64,000 nucleotides of DNA, from assembly GCF_027580225.2 (NCBI RefSeq), contig NW_027395284.1, positions 3,630,233 through 3,694,232 on the forward strand, written 5' to 3'. A program made the translations under genes and the position numbers. Within the stretch, counting starts at the first letter, position 1. Each line of letters begins with the position of its first letter. Under the pieces are notes generated by a model. That model saw only the letters and a list, made by a program, of their open reading frames with translations, did not search any database and had not been told where the DNA came from. Source of the DNA: Misgurnus anguillicaudatus. Taxonomy: Eukaryota; Chordata; Actinopteri; Cypriniformes; Cobitidae. Of the stretch, positions 12,246 to 23,903 are shown in pieces.

Positions 12246-13264
12246 TATAAATGTCTAAATCTAGCATAATATAATTATATTATATCTAATTATACTTTTA
12301 AATTAAAAACCAATAATTTAAAATTATTTACAAGTTACAAGAACATTAGTAATTATTAACCATGGCAGTGTTTAGGAGAAAATAAAATAGGCACGTTTGA
12401 TCAAATAAGTATGCTAAATATATTTTCCTTAATTGCGCAAAAAGTCACAGTAAAAAAGCTTTAGTGTGCAGATGGTTATTTTGGGAATTATGCACTTAAC
12501 CGGACCTTTTATGCACATTTCGGGTGCAGAATTGATGCGCCTAAATCATATTGAGTGCGCATTCTGCGCAATACTGTGCAGCATTGATGCTCTAGAAGCG
12601 TCCTCACACTCACATGGGAATCCTTGCTCCGCAATGGAAAGTTAAGTTCATAACTATTAAAACACAAAGAGATTTGATGCATCATGTGCTCAGCACATAC
12701 TGAATTGCATCCATCCATCCAACAACTTACTGAGACTTTATAAAATAAGATCTTTAAAACAGCCTGTAGTTATTGAGTGTTCGTGTGTTGAATGACGCGT
12801 TTCATCCGTCCGCTTCACCTGTGAATTAACTCAGCACATAGTGAATTGCATCCATCCAACAGCTTACTGAGACTTTATGAAATCAGATCTTTAATAAAGC
12901 CTAACGTTACAGTTATTGTGTGTGTGCGTGTGTTGAATGACGCGTTTTCATCCGTCCGCTTCTCATCAGTGGATTAACTCAGTTTGCAAGTAAGTTATAG
13001 TGTTTCTGTGAACATGAATATTTTTAAATGTGCGTTTGTTCCTTCACATGAAGCTATTGAGTGTAAGATGACTTTGATTATAGTGCATAAAAACGTTTAT
13101 GGTGCTTTTATAATACTTTGACGTTTTAATCGCTTGTCAGTGACAACCATGGGTAACGTGCAGTATCGGAATTGGATCGGTCCTGTTAGTCCGATATCCG
13201 ATCCAGCAAAAAATGCCGGATCGGCCCCGATACCGATCCAAAATATCGGATCGGTGCATCCCTA
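12042..13264. mobile_element. hAT non-autonomous element with perfect 8-bp target duplication
   Basis: Starts TAGGGATGCACCGATACC and ends GGATCGGTGCATCCCTA, inverted ends typical of hAT elements. The 8 bases GAGTTTAA at 12034-12041 are repeated exactly at 13265-13272. The subterminal regions are rich in ATCGG and CCGAT words on both sides. The middle contains the CA microsatellite (12174-12243) and an internal duplication (GAATTGCATCCATCC at about 12702 and 12851). No transposase is visible. Confidence 0.9.
12174..12243. repeat. (CA)n microsatellite
   Basis: About 35 uninterrupted CA units, inside the hAT element at 12042-13264. Confidence 0.95.
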
Positions 13265-14029
13265 GAGTTTAATAGAGCCCAACATTTAATACTTAACTCA
13301 ACACTTAACAGTTTTTTTCAACGGAGTTTCAAATGACTATAAACAATCCCAAACGATGCATAAGGGTCTTATCTAGCGAAACGATTGTCATTTTGACAAG
13401 AAAAATAAAAAATATGTACTTTTAAACCACAACTTTTCGTCTAGGTCAGGTCCAGCGCAACCTAACGTAAATGCGTAGTGACGTAGGGAGGTCACGTGTT
13501 ACATATATAAAACGCACATTTGCGGACCATTTTAAACAATAAACTGCCACAAAGACATTAATTAGTATCAGTTGACATACAACAACGTAGAAACGGTCCT
13601 CTTTCAACACACTTGTAAACACTGGGGCGGAGTTTCGCGTTTGTCCTCTGGACCTCTTGACGTCATGACGTATTGCGTGGGATCACCTGGCGCATCACGA
13701 CCAGATCTAGATGAGAAGTTGTGTTTTAAAAGTGTATATTTGTTATTTTTATTGTCAAAAATGACAATCGTTTTGCTAGATAAGACCCTTATGCCTCGTT
13801 TGGGATTGTTTATAGTCCTTTGAAACTCCGTTGAAAAAAACTGTTAAGTGTTAAGTATTAAATGTTGGGCTCTATTAAAGTCCATTAAAATGAGAAAAAT
13901 CCTGGAATGTTTTCCTCAAAAAACATAATTTCTTCTCGACTGAACAAAGAAAGACATCAACATTTTGGATGACGTGTTGGTGAGTAAATTATCTGGATGT
14001 TTCTTTTAAGAAAATTGACTAATCCTTTA

Positions 14030-14962
14030 ATTATGACGACAATATGAATCTCATGTGTTCTGTGGCCAGTTGCATACTTCAAAAAGTCTTATAAGTTGGT
14101 CATCTTTAAATTTTTTGAAGACTGATTATAGTCATAAAAAGGTAGATTTGTCTAATTGTAATTGGAAAAGACAGATTAGCATTGCTAATTGTTAGTTGGC
14201 CAGACTAGTTCTTCCGACACAGTCTTAACTTAGTTGCTAAGTTGCTTAAGTACGCAATTAGCCCCTATGTAATATAATATAATTTTACATTTATGCATTT
14301 GGTAGATGCTTTGATCCAAATGATCTTTTACTGAGCTCTACAGGAGCACATCCCATAAAAAAAGAAAGAGAGAGAGAGAAAGATTTTTAAAAACTTGCTC
14401 TCCCTCCCTCACTTACCTGGTTGGTAAGATAAATTGTTTTTGGTGATTCCCATATTACAACTAATTGCCTCATCACCCTTGTGAGTACTAGTGTGCGCTA
14501 ATCCTTTTAACATGCTTTCCCCCTAGACCTGAAAAACTGCAGCTGGCCCTTTAAGGACATTTACGCTGATTGTGTTGGCTTGAGGCCAAGTGGGGGAGGG
14601 CACATGTTTACTGACAGGCAGCAGCTGATTGGTTGGATTCTGCTCTGAGTCAGAGTGTCATGAAGAGGAGTGGCTGACTGGTATAAAATAACATCTCCTT
14701 ATAAGGGCAGTGGTGGACTGCACCATGTTTCACAAGACAGAGAGGGGGGTTGTTACTCGGTTGAGCTGATCGTAAAGACTGGGTTTAAATAGATTTGACT
14801 TCATGTGGAGATAATGTCAAGTAAAATCAATGATTCTATTGTCAGCATATGCATACTTAAACACATTTAGTCAGATATATTATCAGTTGTTGTATAGCAG
14901 TCAGAGATAAACTTTTGTACAGAGCTTCTCAACGAAATAGTATTTGATACTTTGGTTATGTT
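14030..14962 (+). other. Presumed aff4 intron 1, no recognised gene
   Basis: A short remnant at about 14284-14330 (TTTATGCATTTGGTAGATGC) resembles the tail of the tRNA-type SINE also seen at 46905-47035. A GA-rich run lies near 14365. Otherwise nothing. Confidence 0.35.
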
Positions 14963-15137
14963 CACTGTAAAAAAAAGAAATGCAGCATGAAGTTAAAACA
15001 ACTTGGTTTTGCAGGTCAATTCAACCTACTATTTTAAGCTTTGCCTTGTAAAAAGTTGACACAATTAATTTTTTTAAGTTAAAGTAACATAAAAACATGT
15101 GTTGATTTGACAAAAATGCTGCATACGTTTTACAGTG
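14963..15137. mobile_element. MITE with CACTGTAAAA...TTTTACAGTG ends
   Basis: Starts CACTGTAAAAAAAAG and ends GTTTTACAGTG, an inverted terminal repeat around a 175-bp AT-rich body. No coding capacity. Confidence 0.6.
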
Positions 15138-16434
15138 TGTTTCCTACAATTGTGCCTCCTCTCTGTAGCTGAGTGGTTTGGTCCGCAGACAGACTGTAGC
15201 GCACCTCCCTAAGTCAGATTTATCTCAACTCCCAGGAAATACGGCAGTGACGATTGAAGTGTGAAAGCTGACTATCAAGAAACTGTGCCTTAAAGTGGAC
15301 GGTACTTAACAAGAGGGACCCGCAGCTGAAAAGCACCATCGGGTTGTTTGGAGTTTGCTCTCAATCCTCTTCCAATGGTTCATTGGTTGAGGCCATGGCC
15401 TCTCAGTCAGGGTAAGCCCTAGCACCAGCCATGTTTTCAGTGAGTAATTCCTATAGCAGTCACGGCAAAGTTTAGGCCTTCTCTCAATCATTTACATGCT
15501 GTTGTAGTTTAATGTCTTTAACATCATTTTAATTCAATAAACGTGGGTTAATGCAAAACAGATACATTGTTTAAAACATGCGCAGCTCTCTAATCTGTGT
15601 GTAGGAACAATGCCAACGAATACGAATGTTCTGGACAGGCCTAACAGATGATAATCTAGTTTATGTTTGTGTCTGAGCACCCTTTAAATATAGTGAGATG
15701 TTGAAAAATGGTTTGTCCTAAAAAGTCAATTTACTTTAAGTCAATTAAATGAATGGTAGTCTTTAAGGCAGTGCTTATATGACAGGTTAAGTATAAAATG
15801 TGCTTTATTGTCTAAATACACATTCATATTAATACCTCGTGCTGTTCAGATTAGTCATCAAATATTTTTAAAGATGCCGTAGTCTGACCATATTGTGCCC
15901 AACACCTTCTGTCTTTCATACCCGCTGGAATAAACATCATGCCCTCCGTTTTACCATACATTTGCATCGAGGGATTTACAGCCTAGAGACACCTGGAGAA
16001 GTCCAGTAATGATTTACATAAACTTAATCGTACACACTTTATTTATAATAACATTTTCCTGTTAGTTTACTTTGGATTTGTGTGATTTATTCACCCTCAT
16101 GGTATTCCAAGCACATAAAAATGTGGAGATGAATGAATGTTCACACACAAAAAAATCATGTTTACTACAGCTCATAATCTCATTCACTTTTCCATGCTAG
16201 TGTATATTGAAGTATGGTGCATGCAAACGATCTTCGCCAGGTTGTCTTTGATTGTCAAGTGTCACATGATTGATCAGTATTGTTAAGTAAGTTTGAATAT
16301 GCAAAAACGAATAAGAATGTGGTTCATGTAGGGAAATCATTCATATGGTTTGTAATGGCATGAATTATAATTTTCTTTTCGTAGATCAACTCCTTTTTGC
16401 ATTTATACATTTAGACGTTTAGTTGACACTGCCG
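15138..16434 (+). other. Presumed aff4 intron 1, no recognised feature
   Basis: No gene, RNA or transposon end was recognised. The frame at 15306-15491 (minus) shows no known domain. Confidence 0.3.
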
Positions 16435-16580
16435 TAGGGCTGTCGCAGTAACGGCGATTTCGTATTACCGCACTCCTGACAAGCCAACCGCATATGACAA
16501 TCAACCGCAATGTTCACGTCAAATTCACGAAGCTACCCCCTTCTTGTTAAGATTTAAGAGAGTAATTAGTTTTTCGTTAA

Positions 16581-16818
16581 AGGCGGAGTGCACAATGTTT
16601 GAAAGCCAATTTTGATATTTGAAATCACCTAAACAAACACGCCCCTACCCCAATAGAATCTGGACCTTCTGTTGATAGACCCGCCCCACACATATGCAAC
16701 CCAGGCCAAGATGTTGGTTAGTAGACACACCCCTTACTGCTGATTGGCTACAAGTGTGTTTTGGTAGTCGGCCCGACTCCCTTTTCCAAAGCGTTTTTCA
16801 AACGTTGTGCACTCTACC
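16581..16818. mobile_element. MITE with AGGCGGAGTGCACAATG ends
   Basis: Left end AGGCGGAGTGCACAATGTTT, right end AACGTTGTGCACTCTACCT, an imperfect inverted repeat. No coding capacity. Confidence 0.5.
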
Positions 16819-17146
16819 TGTAACGGGAATAGCTGCGTGATGAAGTGAAACTAAAGGGTTAAACACAAACTGAAGCAGATGTTGTAGAACGTCTGGCGAA
16901 CAATAATAGATAGCGCAAAGATTGTAAAAACCCATTATTAATTCCACTGTGGCATGTAAGTAATGCACATAAATAACATGAGCAAAGCGCTCAAAAATTT
17001 AAATTTGCAAGAACTATAGACTAATTAATACAATAACAGCCTTAAATAAGTCCACTTTCAGTTCTCACGGACAAGCGTTTTATCAACTGGCTAGTTATCC
17101 TCCAGACATTGACGGACCACGTCTTTTTCTCATTTCGCCTGTGTGG

Positions 17147-17570
17147 TAGGGCTGGGTAAAAATATCGATTCATCGATGCATTGCAATTATTTGTTTCTCA
17201 ATTCAATATCGATTCATCAAATCCTATGAATCGATTCAACCCCCCCCACCCCACCCCGGCCAGTGGCGGTACTGTGGGCAACACTCTAGTGAGAGCGTTC
17301 AGCGTTGTACAAGACGTGCTTTATCAAAACAGAAAGATCAAAGATGGCAAACAGCAGCACTTCTTTCAAGCCTGCACCATCAACGTGATCAAACATTAGT
17401 AATACTACACACATTATTTAAAAACATACTCAGGTACTTAATTGCTTGTGTATTTACTTATTATTAAATTGATACCGAAGCAAGCAAACCAATACCGAAT
17501 TGAATCGAATCGAACCCTCAAGAATCGAAATCGAATCGAATTGTGAAATTCCTAACAATACCCAGCCCTA
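17147..17570. mobile_element. hAT MITE (TAGGGCTGGGTA...TACCCAGCCCTA)
   Basis: The ends are inverted (TAGGGCTGGGTA at 17147, ACCCAGCCCTA ending 17570; one base differs in the inner part). The flanking 8 bases are CTGTGTGG (17139-17146) and CCGTGTGG (17571-17578), one mismatch. Both subterminal regions are rich in ATCGAT/GAATCG words. A C-run lies at about 17240-17250. No transposase. Confidence 0.8.
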
Positions 17571-18598
17571 CCGTGTGGGGCGCATCCCCGCTCGCGGTGT
17601 GAAGCGCGTCCACGCTATTCTCTGAGATGCACTTGACAGTCTTTAGTGCAGCTAAATTTTTTTTGGACGACCAAGTTAAGGCGATAGGGTTTCCCAGCTT
17701 AGGCGGGCCGCCCAAACTGCAAAGTGCTGTGGGAAAAGGTTTTATCTTTGTGTATCTACAGCGTTTGGCCCTGCCAAAAAAAGATTTCAGTGTTGCATAT
17801 TTAAAATAATAATTCAAAAGGCAAATGTCATAGTATACATAGTATATTCATGATTTATTAAGGCAATTTTAAATTTCACAATAACACGCAACAGTGTCTC
17901 CAACAAATAATATTGCTGAGAAGTTAACGTTTGTGACGCTTAAAATGTGTGTCAATGGTAACACTGCATAAGAATACACACAGACAACATGGAGAAAATA
18001 TATATATATTAGTGACTGAGGGCGAAGCACTGTCCCGACCAGGCCGGTGACAATACGGTTTACTGGCCCGACCGTCTATCATGCTGGCCCTGGGTCATCA
18101 GGCAGTCCTTTATGTTGAGCCCTGATGATAGCATTTATGCTTGTTCTGAAATAATGACAAAATCTAAATGACTAAAAATTTATATTTTCAACTTAATTTA
18201 CCCTAAATATTGATTTATTTGTTTTTATACTTTAAAAAAATTATCTACTAATTAATTACTATGCATTGCCTCCTCTATTGCATTTGTTTTGTAGATTTTA
18301 CAGGTGCACAAATGTTGGCTAATTTTAATTTCATTAAGACGTCGCTGTGTTCTGTATTGAGCGAGGCTCTGTAAATTTGCACTTAACACACCTAAACGAT
18401 GTTCTTTAATATTTCTAGATATATATTTAGCTGTAGTATAGCTTGTTTTAATCTTTTTCTCATAAGAGGCTACATCATGTCTTTCCCATCTCAGTGCATC
18501 TTGCTTGGTTTTGATTTAAATAATAATTGTATTAATTGTAATTAATAAAGGCGGTAAAACTGCATACCGCACTAGGGAGCCATGCAAAACTGTATATG

Positions 18599-19264
18599 TA
18601 CAGCTAAAAATATTACCCCCTTGTTAAATGAGCAAAGAAAGCATCGGAAATAAATCCACAATATTTCCACAATTTTGAGCTTTATTTAAAAAAATCATTG
18701 AAGTAAAACCGTTAAAAGTGTGGGAGGAATTACACTATGAAATAAAAAAATTTTATTGCCCCCCCCAGATATGTTTATGTCATAACTTCCAGTTTCACAG
18801 GAGAATAAATATGAAGTAACACAAAGCCCAAATCCCCTTAATCATTTTGAGTAAAACTAAAGACTAGTTGATGTGCAGCAAAAGATGGTTAAGCTACACA
18901 AAATAGAAAGTGGCTTTAAGGAAATAGTTAAAACCATAGAAACATCTATTTCCACAATCAGGGCAATAATGGGGACTTTTTAATCGACTGGAGATGGTGC
19001 AAATCTGCCTGAAAGAGGACGTGTGTCTATATCGTCTTAATTCTCAGCAAGGAGAATAATTTGAGTGAACAAAAACTCAACAATCACAGATGGAATAATT
19101 GTGGCCAATGTGTCATAAAAAATAATTTTTTTTAATGATGTGATCCCCCACTTTCAAATATTTAAAACAAATGTAAAAAATAAAACATAAAAAGGAGAAA
19201 CCATGCAGATTTATTTTCACAGCTTTCTTTGCTCATATTTACCAAGGGGGCTAATAGTTTTGTC
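18599..19264. mobile_element. Degraded Tc1-like element
   Basis: Left part ATTACCCCCTTGTTAAATG with GAGCAAAGAAAGC; right part GCTTTCTTTGCTC followed by ATTTACCAAGGGGGC. These are inverted repeats of about 45 bp with a few differences. The inside keeps no usable frame, though ATAGAAACATCTATTTCCAC resembles the linker zone of decayed Tc1 transposases. Assignment to Tc1 rests mainly on the terminal words and the size. Confidence 0.5.
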
Positions 19265-20060
19265 TTTAACTGAACCTTTATGTATCTTTAAAAATATAAG
19301 TATTCTGCACAAATAATAATTTTTGTGCTGTTCATCCATGTTCCTTATTTTGGGTAATGTTTGAAAAGACATCAAATATGACACACCTCTTCTGTTTACG
19401 AAAGTACATGGATTCAAATTGAAACCTTGAATCTGCAGTAGAAAGACTGACGTCCCCTACAGGTTTCAATTACAAAGCCGTTCACACTTAATGAAAAGTG
19501 CTGTGGTAAGATTAGGGTGTGTGTGCACACCACTTCATCAGTAAATATCATTCAGTATTTGCATGAGATGTAACTAATTGGATTTTGGCTTAGGGCAGTG
19601 TTTGTATACCAAGCAACACATCACATGGTGAATTTAAATGGTTTTGTCTTGCAAAAGTACTCTCATCAGCACATTTAAACAAGTTACAGTCTGTGTCCGT
19701 CTGTCAAAGTATAAGACGTGACAGAATGGCGAATGTTTTTATATCCCTCTTCATGTTTGTGTATTGTAGGCAAGTGTACTGAATTAGAATAGTCTGACTA
19801 AAATAAAATTTTGTAAATGCATAAACGTACTCATTCACTTGACAAAATTGTTTACCGTAGCAGAATTTATTAACTAAATCTTTTGTTCTTAATGGCTTTC
19901 CGAAATGCCCCTTCTATCACTTAATCAGCTGATTTAATTAGCAGTGATCTTATTTAAGCTAAAGTTTTTGGTTGGATTTCATTGTTGAATAGTTGGTGTG
20001 TTTTTGAAACTGTTAGGCGGTCAACTTTCTGATTGTGTTTACTGGTGTAGGAATTATTAG
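19265..20060 (+). other. Presumed aff4 intron 1, no recognised feature
   Basis: AT-rich sequence without a recognised gene or repeat end. Confidence 0.3.
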
Positions 20061-20346
20061 TTAAAGGAACAGTATGTAAGAAATTTATATCAATTAATAA
20101 TAAAATGGCCCTGATAAGTCACTAGACATTAAGAAATCAATTACATTTTAAATACTTATATCACTGACAACAGTGGTCCGGCCAGGATATTGTCATTTAA
20201 AAAGTGAAGTTGCAGCCCTCAACTGATGTTTATGTTGTCATGTTGTGTTTTGGCCACCAGTTGTAAGATTGCAGTACCAGTTTTAGCCACAAGTTTTGTG
20301 ATTGCAGTACCAGTTTTGACCACAATCCTACATACTGTTCCTTTAA
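20061..20346. mobile_element. 286-bp MITE, copy 2
   Basis: Same family, length and orientation as 8022-8307: starts TTAAAGGAACAGTATGTAAG and ends ACATACTGTTCCTTTAA. The close similarity of the two copies suggests fairly recent spread. Confidence 0.85.
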
Positions 20347-20478
20347 GGTTATAGGTTATTGTTAAGACTTGATGCCAGAGTTAGCTTTAAGCATCCTTAT
20401 TTTCACTCTGTCTCTTGTTTTGATGTTTTGGTTTGGAAAAACTGTTAAATAATAAAAAAAAGTGTTAACAATTGTTAC

Positions 20479-21395
20479 TAGGGATGCTCCGATCGATCGG
20501 CCGCCGATCGGTATCGGCCGATAATGGCATTAAATGACTCGATCGGTGCTCGCTAAATCTGCCGATCTCTTAAACCGATCTTTCTGTTTACTTTTGTCAT
20601 CAAAAGGATCCTGAATGCGGCTGCAATTAAAGACATTTTTTATGTAGCGCGAGCATTTTTACAACCTGTTGCTCATGTGCAGCGTGCAGATTTGTATGTC
20701 TCTCTTTGCCTTTACAGAGATATGCGTATTTTCTACGCGCTCCGGTAAACAGCGCGAGGCGTCTTCACATCCCCATCAAACAGCGATACAACACATATCT
20801 ATCACGGACAATTGCATCCTCATGCCAAAAGTTTCTTATTTGCATGCGTCTTAAAGTTTTGAGCGTTTAAACTTTTATTTTCCTCACAGCTGCTTGTCTG
20901 CGTTCAGCCGCCGCCCACACACACAGCAGCCTGTGATCAGTGCACGTGAACAGAGCGATCTCTGTCAAGTCTTAAAGCTACAGTAACCTAATTCATTTCT
21001 CTCTGCTCTTGACTAAAGAATTTTTATACTTCATACGAATGTGTGTATATTTAATTAATACAGTAAAGTCTGTGAAGTGTTTTATTTTCAGTACTTTTAG
21101 GAGACATAAGCCTTTTTAAAGCCATATTAAATTTCTCTTTGCAGAATAAATATTTGTTGTGCTTATTTATTTGAGTCTCTATTAAAACAATAATATACCT
21201 AATTACTGCAAGTAATATAATAAAGGCAACATCCGTGGTATTATTTTATTTAGAAAGATTGTAACAGTTACAGTCATCAAAGAGCTTGCATATCAGCTTT
21301 AAAAAAATCGGTATCGGAATCGGTATCGGCCGATCACGAAGATTACAAATCGGTGATCGGTATCGGCTGCAAAAATCCTGATCGGAGCATCCCTA
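20479..21395. mobile_element. hAT non-autonomous element with perfect target duplication
   Basis: Starts TAGGGATGCTCCGATCG and ends CGGAGCATCCCTA. ATTGTTAC at 20471-20478 is repeated exactly at 21396-21403. The subterminal zones are packed with ATCGGC/GCCGAT words (for example at 20490-20522 and 21308-21365), probably the transposase binding sites. No intact frame lies inside, so it must be moved in trans. Confidence 0.9.
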
Positions 21396-22335
21396 ATTGT
21401 TACATTTTTAGAGTGGTCTACTTTAACTTTTAATGTCATTTTTAGAGCATATTTTTTATCTTTGTAATATACAGAAGAGATAGCAGCCCCTTTCAGTAAT
21501 CTCGGTAAATTACCAGAGTGGTTTTCTGGTAAATACACAAATGCGCTGGCACAAGTAATGTAAGATGCCGTTCACACGAGTACTGGCAAACTCTGATGTC
21601 ATTAAGTGGACGTTTCCTCTAAACATTCGTGTCGCCGCCAACATTGTTTTTGAAAACATGACCGGGTTTGACTTTGTTTCTGAATGTATGTGTCTGTATT
21701 TTTGTTTTCATTGTTTACCTTCATGCAGTTGCTGTAACTTGACACAACAAGATATTAGATGACAAAATGAACACATCATCTGTGCATCATCTAAATCAAA
21801 GTGTGATGATTGGCCGAAAGAAACTTCTTACGTCATCACATTCTGACCTTGTATGTGGTCATACTAATAATTCTGTTCTTTGCTCACACACAGATGAAAA
21901 AAACTGATTTCCCATTATTTTTGAAAAGGTCATGTTCACGCATGATTATTTATTGGTGATTTACCGGGGTGTATTCCAGAAAGCAGGGGGTTAACTTAAT
22001 ATCAGCGAAACCCTGAACTTTCGGTTGAATAATCTTAAACCTAATCATGTCAGTTCTGGTGGCACCTGATAAGAGCTAGTTTAATCAACTCTTACTGGTA
22101 ACCTAGAGTTAATGCGTGCACATGGGAATACATAAAGACATTTTTAATTTAAAAACATACCCAGGTATGTCCATACCCTCACAGGAAAGACTGAGTGAAA
22201 GGAGCTTTTAATGCAGCGTATCTAGAATACATGAGAGAGTCCTGGTATAAAATAATGTCTAGGTTATAAAAACCCCCTGTGTACAATAATGCTATAAAAT
22301 AGTCTTGTGAACTCTTTAACTCCCTCAACTGCTCT
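21396..22335 (+). other. Presumed aff4 intron 1 with a probable MITE remnant
   Basis: GTGTATTCCAGAAAGCAGG near 21969 and TGGTAACCTAGAGTTAATG near 22096 resemble ends of fish MITEs, but no clean inverted pair was found. Confidence 0.3.
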
Positions 22336-23037
22336 TTAAAGGAGCTATATGTAATATTGAGGCGGTTTACATCTGGTGTAAAGATCTGTTTTGGTCGAAC
22401 GGTTCACAAGTGGACGACCTTAAAGACAGGTGTAAACGGGGTGTAAAATGCTTTCAACTCGTCCACTTTCAACCACATTCAAAGGTAGTCGAAAACGCAT
22501 GTGGTCGAATGTGTTCGAGCAGCCACGATCGACGAAAACGAATCTTAATACCAAGTGTAAACAGCCTCATAGACTTCTTGTCTTTGAACTAATACCGCAG
22601 TCTAAATTCTAAATATTGGAGACGTTTCCCTGTCTCAGGTTGCCAGACACATACAGGAGGGCAGCTGACAATAGAAAGCATTGTGAGTTGTGCTCAGGTG
22701 AATTTTTATAACTCAATCTGCGTCTCATTTCGGAGGGTGCGTCCACCGAGGATCGCATTTATGTGCCAATGCGGTCTCATTTAAGTAACCAAGCTGTCGA
22801 AATACACTATTGGGTAAATTGACAGTGGGCAGGATCACACAGACCAAAACAAAAACAGACATTCCCGACCGGAAGGCACATTTCCAAAATAGAATTGCTA
22901 GCTACACAACATGTTTTACAGAGAAACAGATATGTGAACTTGGCATGTTTTCTTAATATCTACGAATATATTACAGTATTTTTATTTAGTTTTATTTATT
23001 TAAAAAACTTGCGTACAGCTCCTTTAATTATCCTTCA
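22336..23037. mobile_element. MITE with TTAAAGGAGCT...AGCTCCTTTAA ends, one nested insertion
   Basis: Left TTAAAGGAGCTATATGTAA, right GCGTACAGCTCCTTTAA. Near the left end lies a second inverted pair, GAGGCGGTTTACATCTGG (22359) and CCAAGTGTAAACAGCCTC (ending about 22568), which looks like a separate element of about 210 bp inserted in it. Confidence 0.5.
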
Positions 23038-23170
23038 GCTGTTGTCTTTGTGAAATAGCCTAGCAATGTTTTCTAAATGGAAACATTTTAGTTTTTATTT
23101 ATTGTATTTGTTGTTGAATTTCGTAACCGGCTGATTCCACAAATACGATATACGACTTTTGGAAGCATTA

Positions 23171-23900
23171 TGCTGCGTTTACACAAACCGCGTTTCAGGC
23201 GTCAAAAACGCGTCTACTGCGCCTAGTTTGCCGCTTGAACAGTTTGAATGCGTTCAAGAGGCAAAATCAGCTTCTTGTGGGAGGGGCAAGTGCTATGCGG
23301 TTGTCTGTTTGCAGGATGACTGATGTTGATTGTGCATTTATCGAGAGAGTTACTGGTTTGTATTTAGTCACCTTACTATAGGGGGAAAATAAACAGCGCG
23401 GGTCGATACACGTCACGTGACTCAAAAGTAAAATGTGTATTTACAACTTACCAGGTTGCCCAATGTCCTCACTGACACTCTTCCAAGCGAGGTCCTTTTT
23501 ATTCCTGTCTCTATAGAAATAAGAACTTGTGCCGTATAGCTCCGGGTGACTGTTCACGGACAATATCAAGCCTTCATGCTGAATGAGTGACTCCGGGTGG
23601 GACTGCCGCCACAGCAGCAAGCAGGCTCCTGTTTGGTTAACCTGGCGTGAAAATTGGCCAAAGTTCACATTTTTCAACTCGGTCGTCAGCCGCAAATTCG
23701 CGTCAATTGCAAAATGCACAAAAAGTACCCTTCGTGTGTACCGAACTAGACCCGCAAATGAGGCGGAATTGCGTCTACTGCGCCAAACGCCTCATCCGCG
23801 CCGCAAGACCTCTAGCCGGGCGTCAACGCGTCTTCACATTGACTTAACATTGAGATCACTCGTGCTTGACGCCTCTACCGCGGCTGGTGTAAACGCAGCA
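23171..23900 (-). mobile_element. PIF/Harbinger-like element with TTA target duplication
   Basis: Ends TGCTGCGTTTACAC and GTGTAAACGCAGCA are perfect inverted repeats. The flanking bases are TTA on both sides (23168-23170 and 23901-23903), the hallmark of PIF/Harbinger insertion. At 730 bp it is too short to hold a DDE transposase, but it keeps a fragment of the second Harbinger gene (see 23450-23640). Confidence 0.88.
23450..23640 (-). pseudogene. MADF/Myb-SANT-like domain relic of Harbinger
   Basis: On the minus strand the frame reads LILSVNSHPELYGTSS, then YRDRNKKDLAWKSVSED. This is the signature of the MADF domain of the DNA-binding protein that PIF/Harbinger elements carry beside the transposase. 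It is followed by IGQPG and a perfect splice donor (CCTG|GTAAGTTG at about 23452/23451), so it looks like a first exon left behind after deletion of the rest. The start codon of a functional protein is not evident; upstream residues are out of pattern. It is best taken as a remnant. Confidence 0.65.
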
Positions 23901-23903
23901 TTA

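Larger units (their letters stand above)
11891..14029. mobile_element. Foldback element, copy 2, split by a hAT insertion
   Basis: The two arms are long inverted repeats. The left arm has CCATGTCATCCAAAATG, GATGTCTTTCTTTG and later AAGGGTCTTATCTAGCG. The right arm has CGCTAGATAAGACC-like TTGCTAGATAAGACCC, then AAAGACATCAACATTTTGG. The arms run about 400 bp each round a short centre near 13480-13640, so a single strand could fold into a long hairpin. The left arm is interrupted by the hAT element at 12042-13264; removing it restores an element of about 910 bp. The frame at 13572-13823 is only a by-product. Confidence 0.75.
16435..18580. mobile_element. Old hAT-like element (TAGGGCTGTCGCAGTAAC), heavily interrupted
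   Basis: The left end TAGGGCTGTCGCAGTAACGG followed by TATTACCGCACTC resembles a well known fish repeat. Words such as GGCGGTAAAACTGC and ATACCGCACTAGG near 18550-18580 may be its right part. Two clear insertions sit inside (16581-16818 and 17147-17570). The right boundary and target duplication are not resolved, so this is tentative. Confidence 0.35.

Noticed and set aside
12047..12250. 67-codon frame ending in a His/Thr run
   Set aside because: It is the CA microsatellite within a hAT element.
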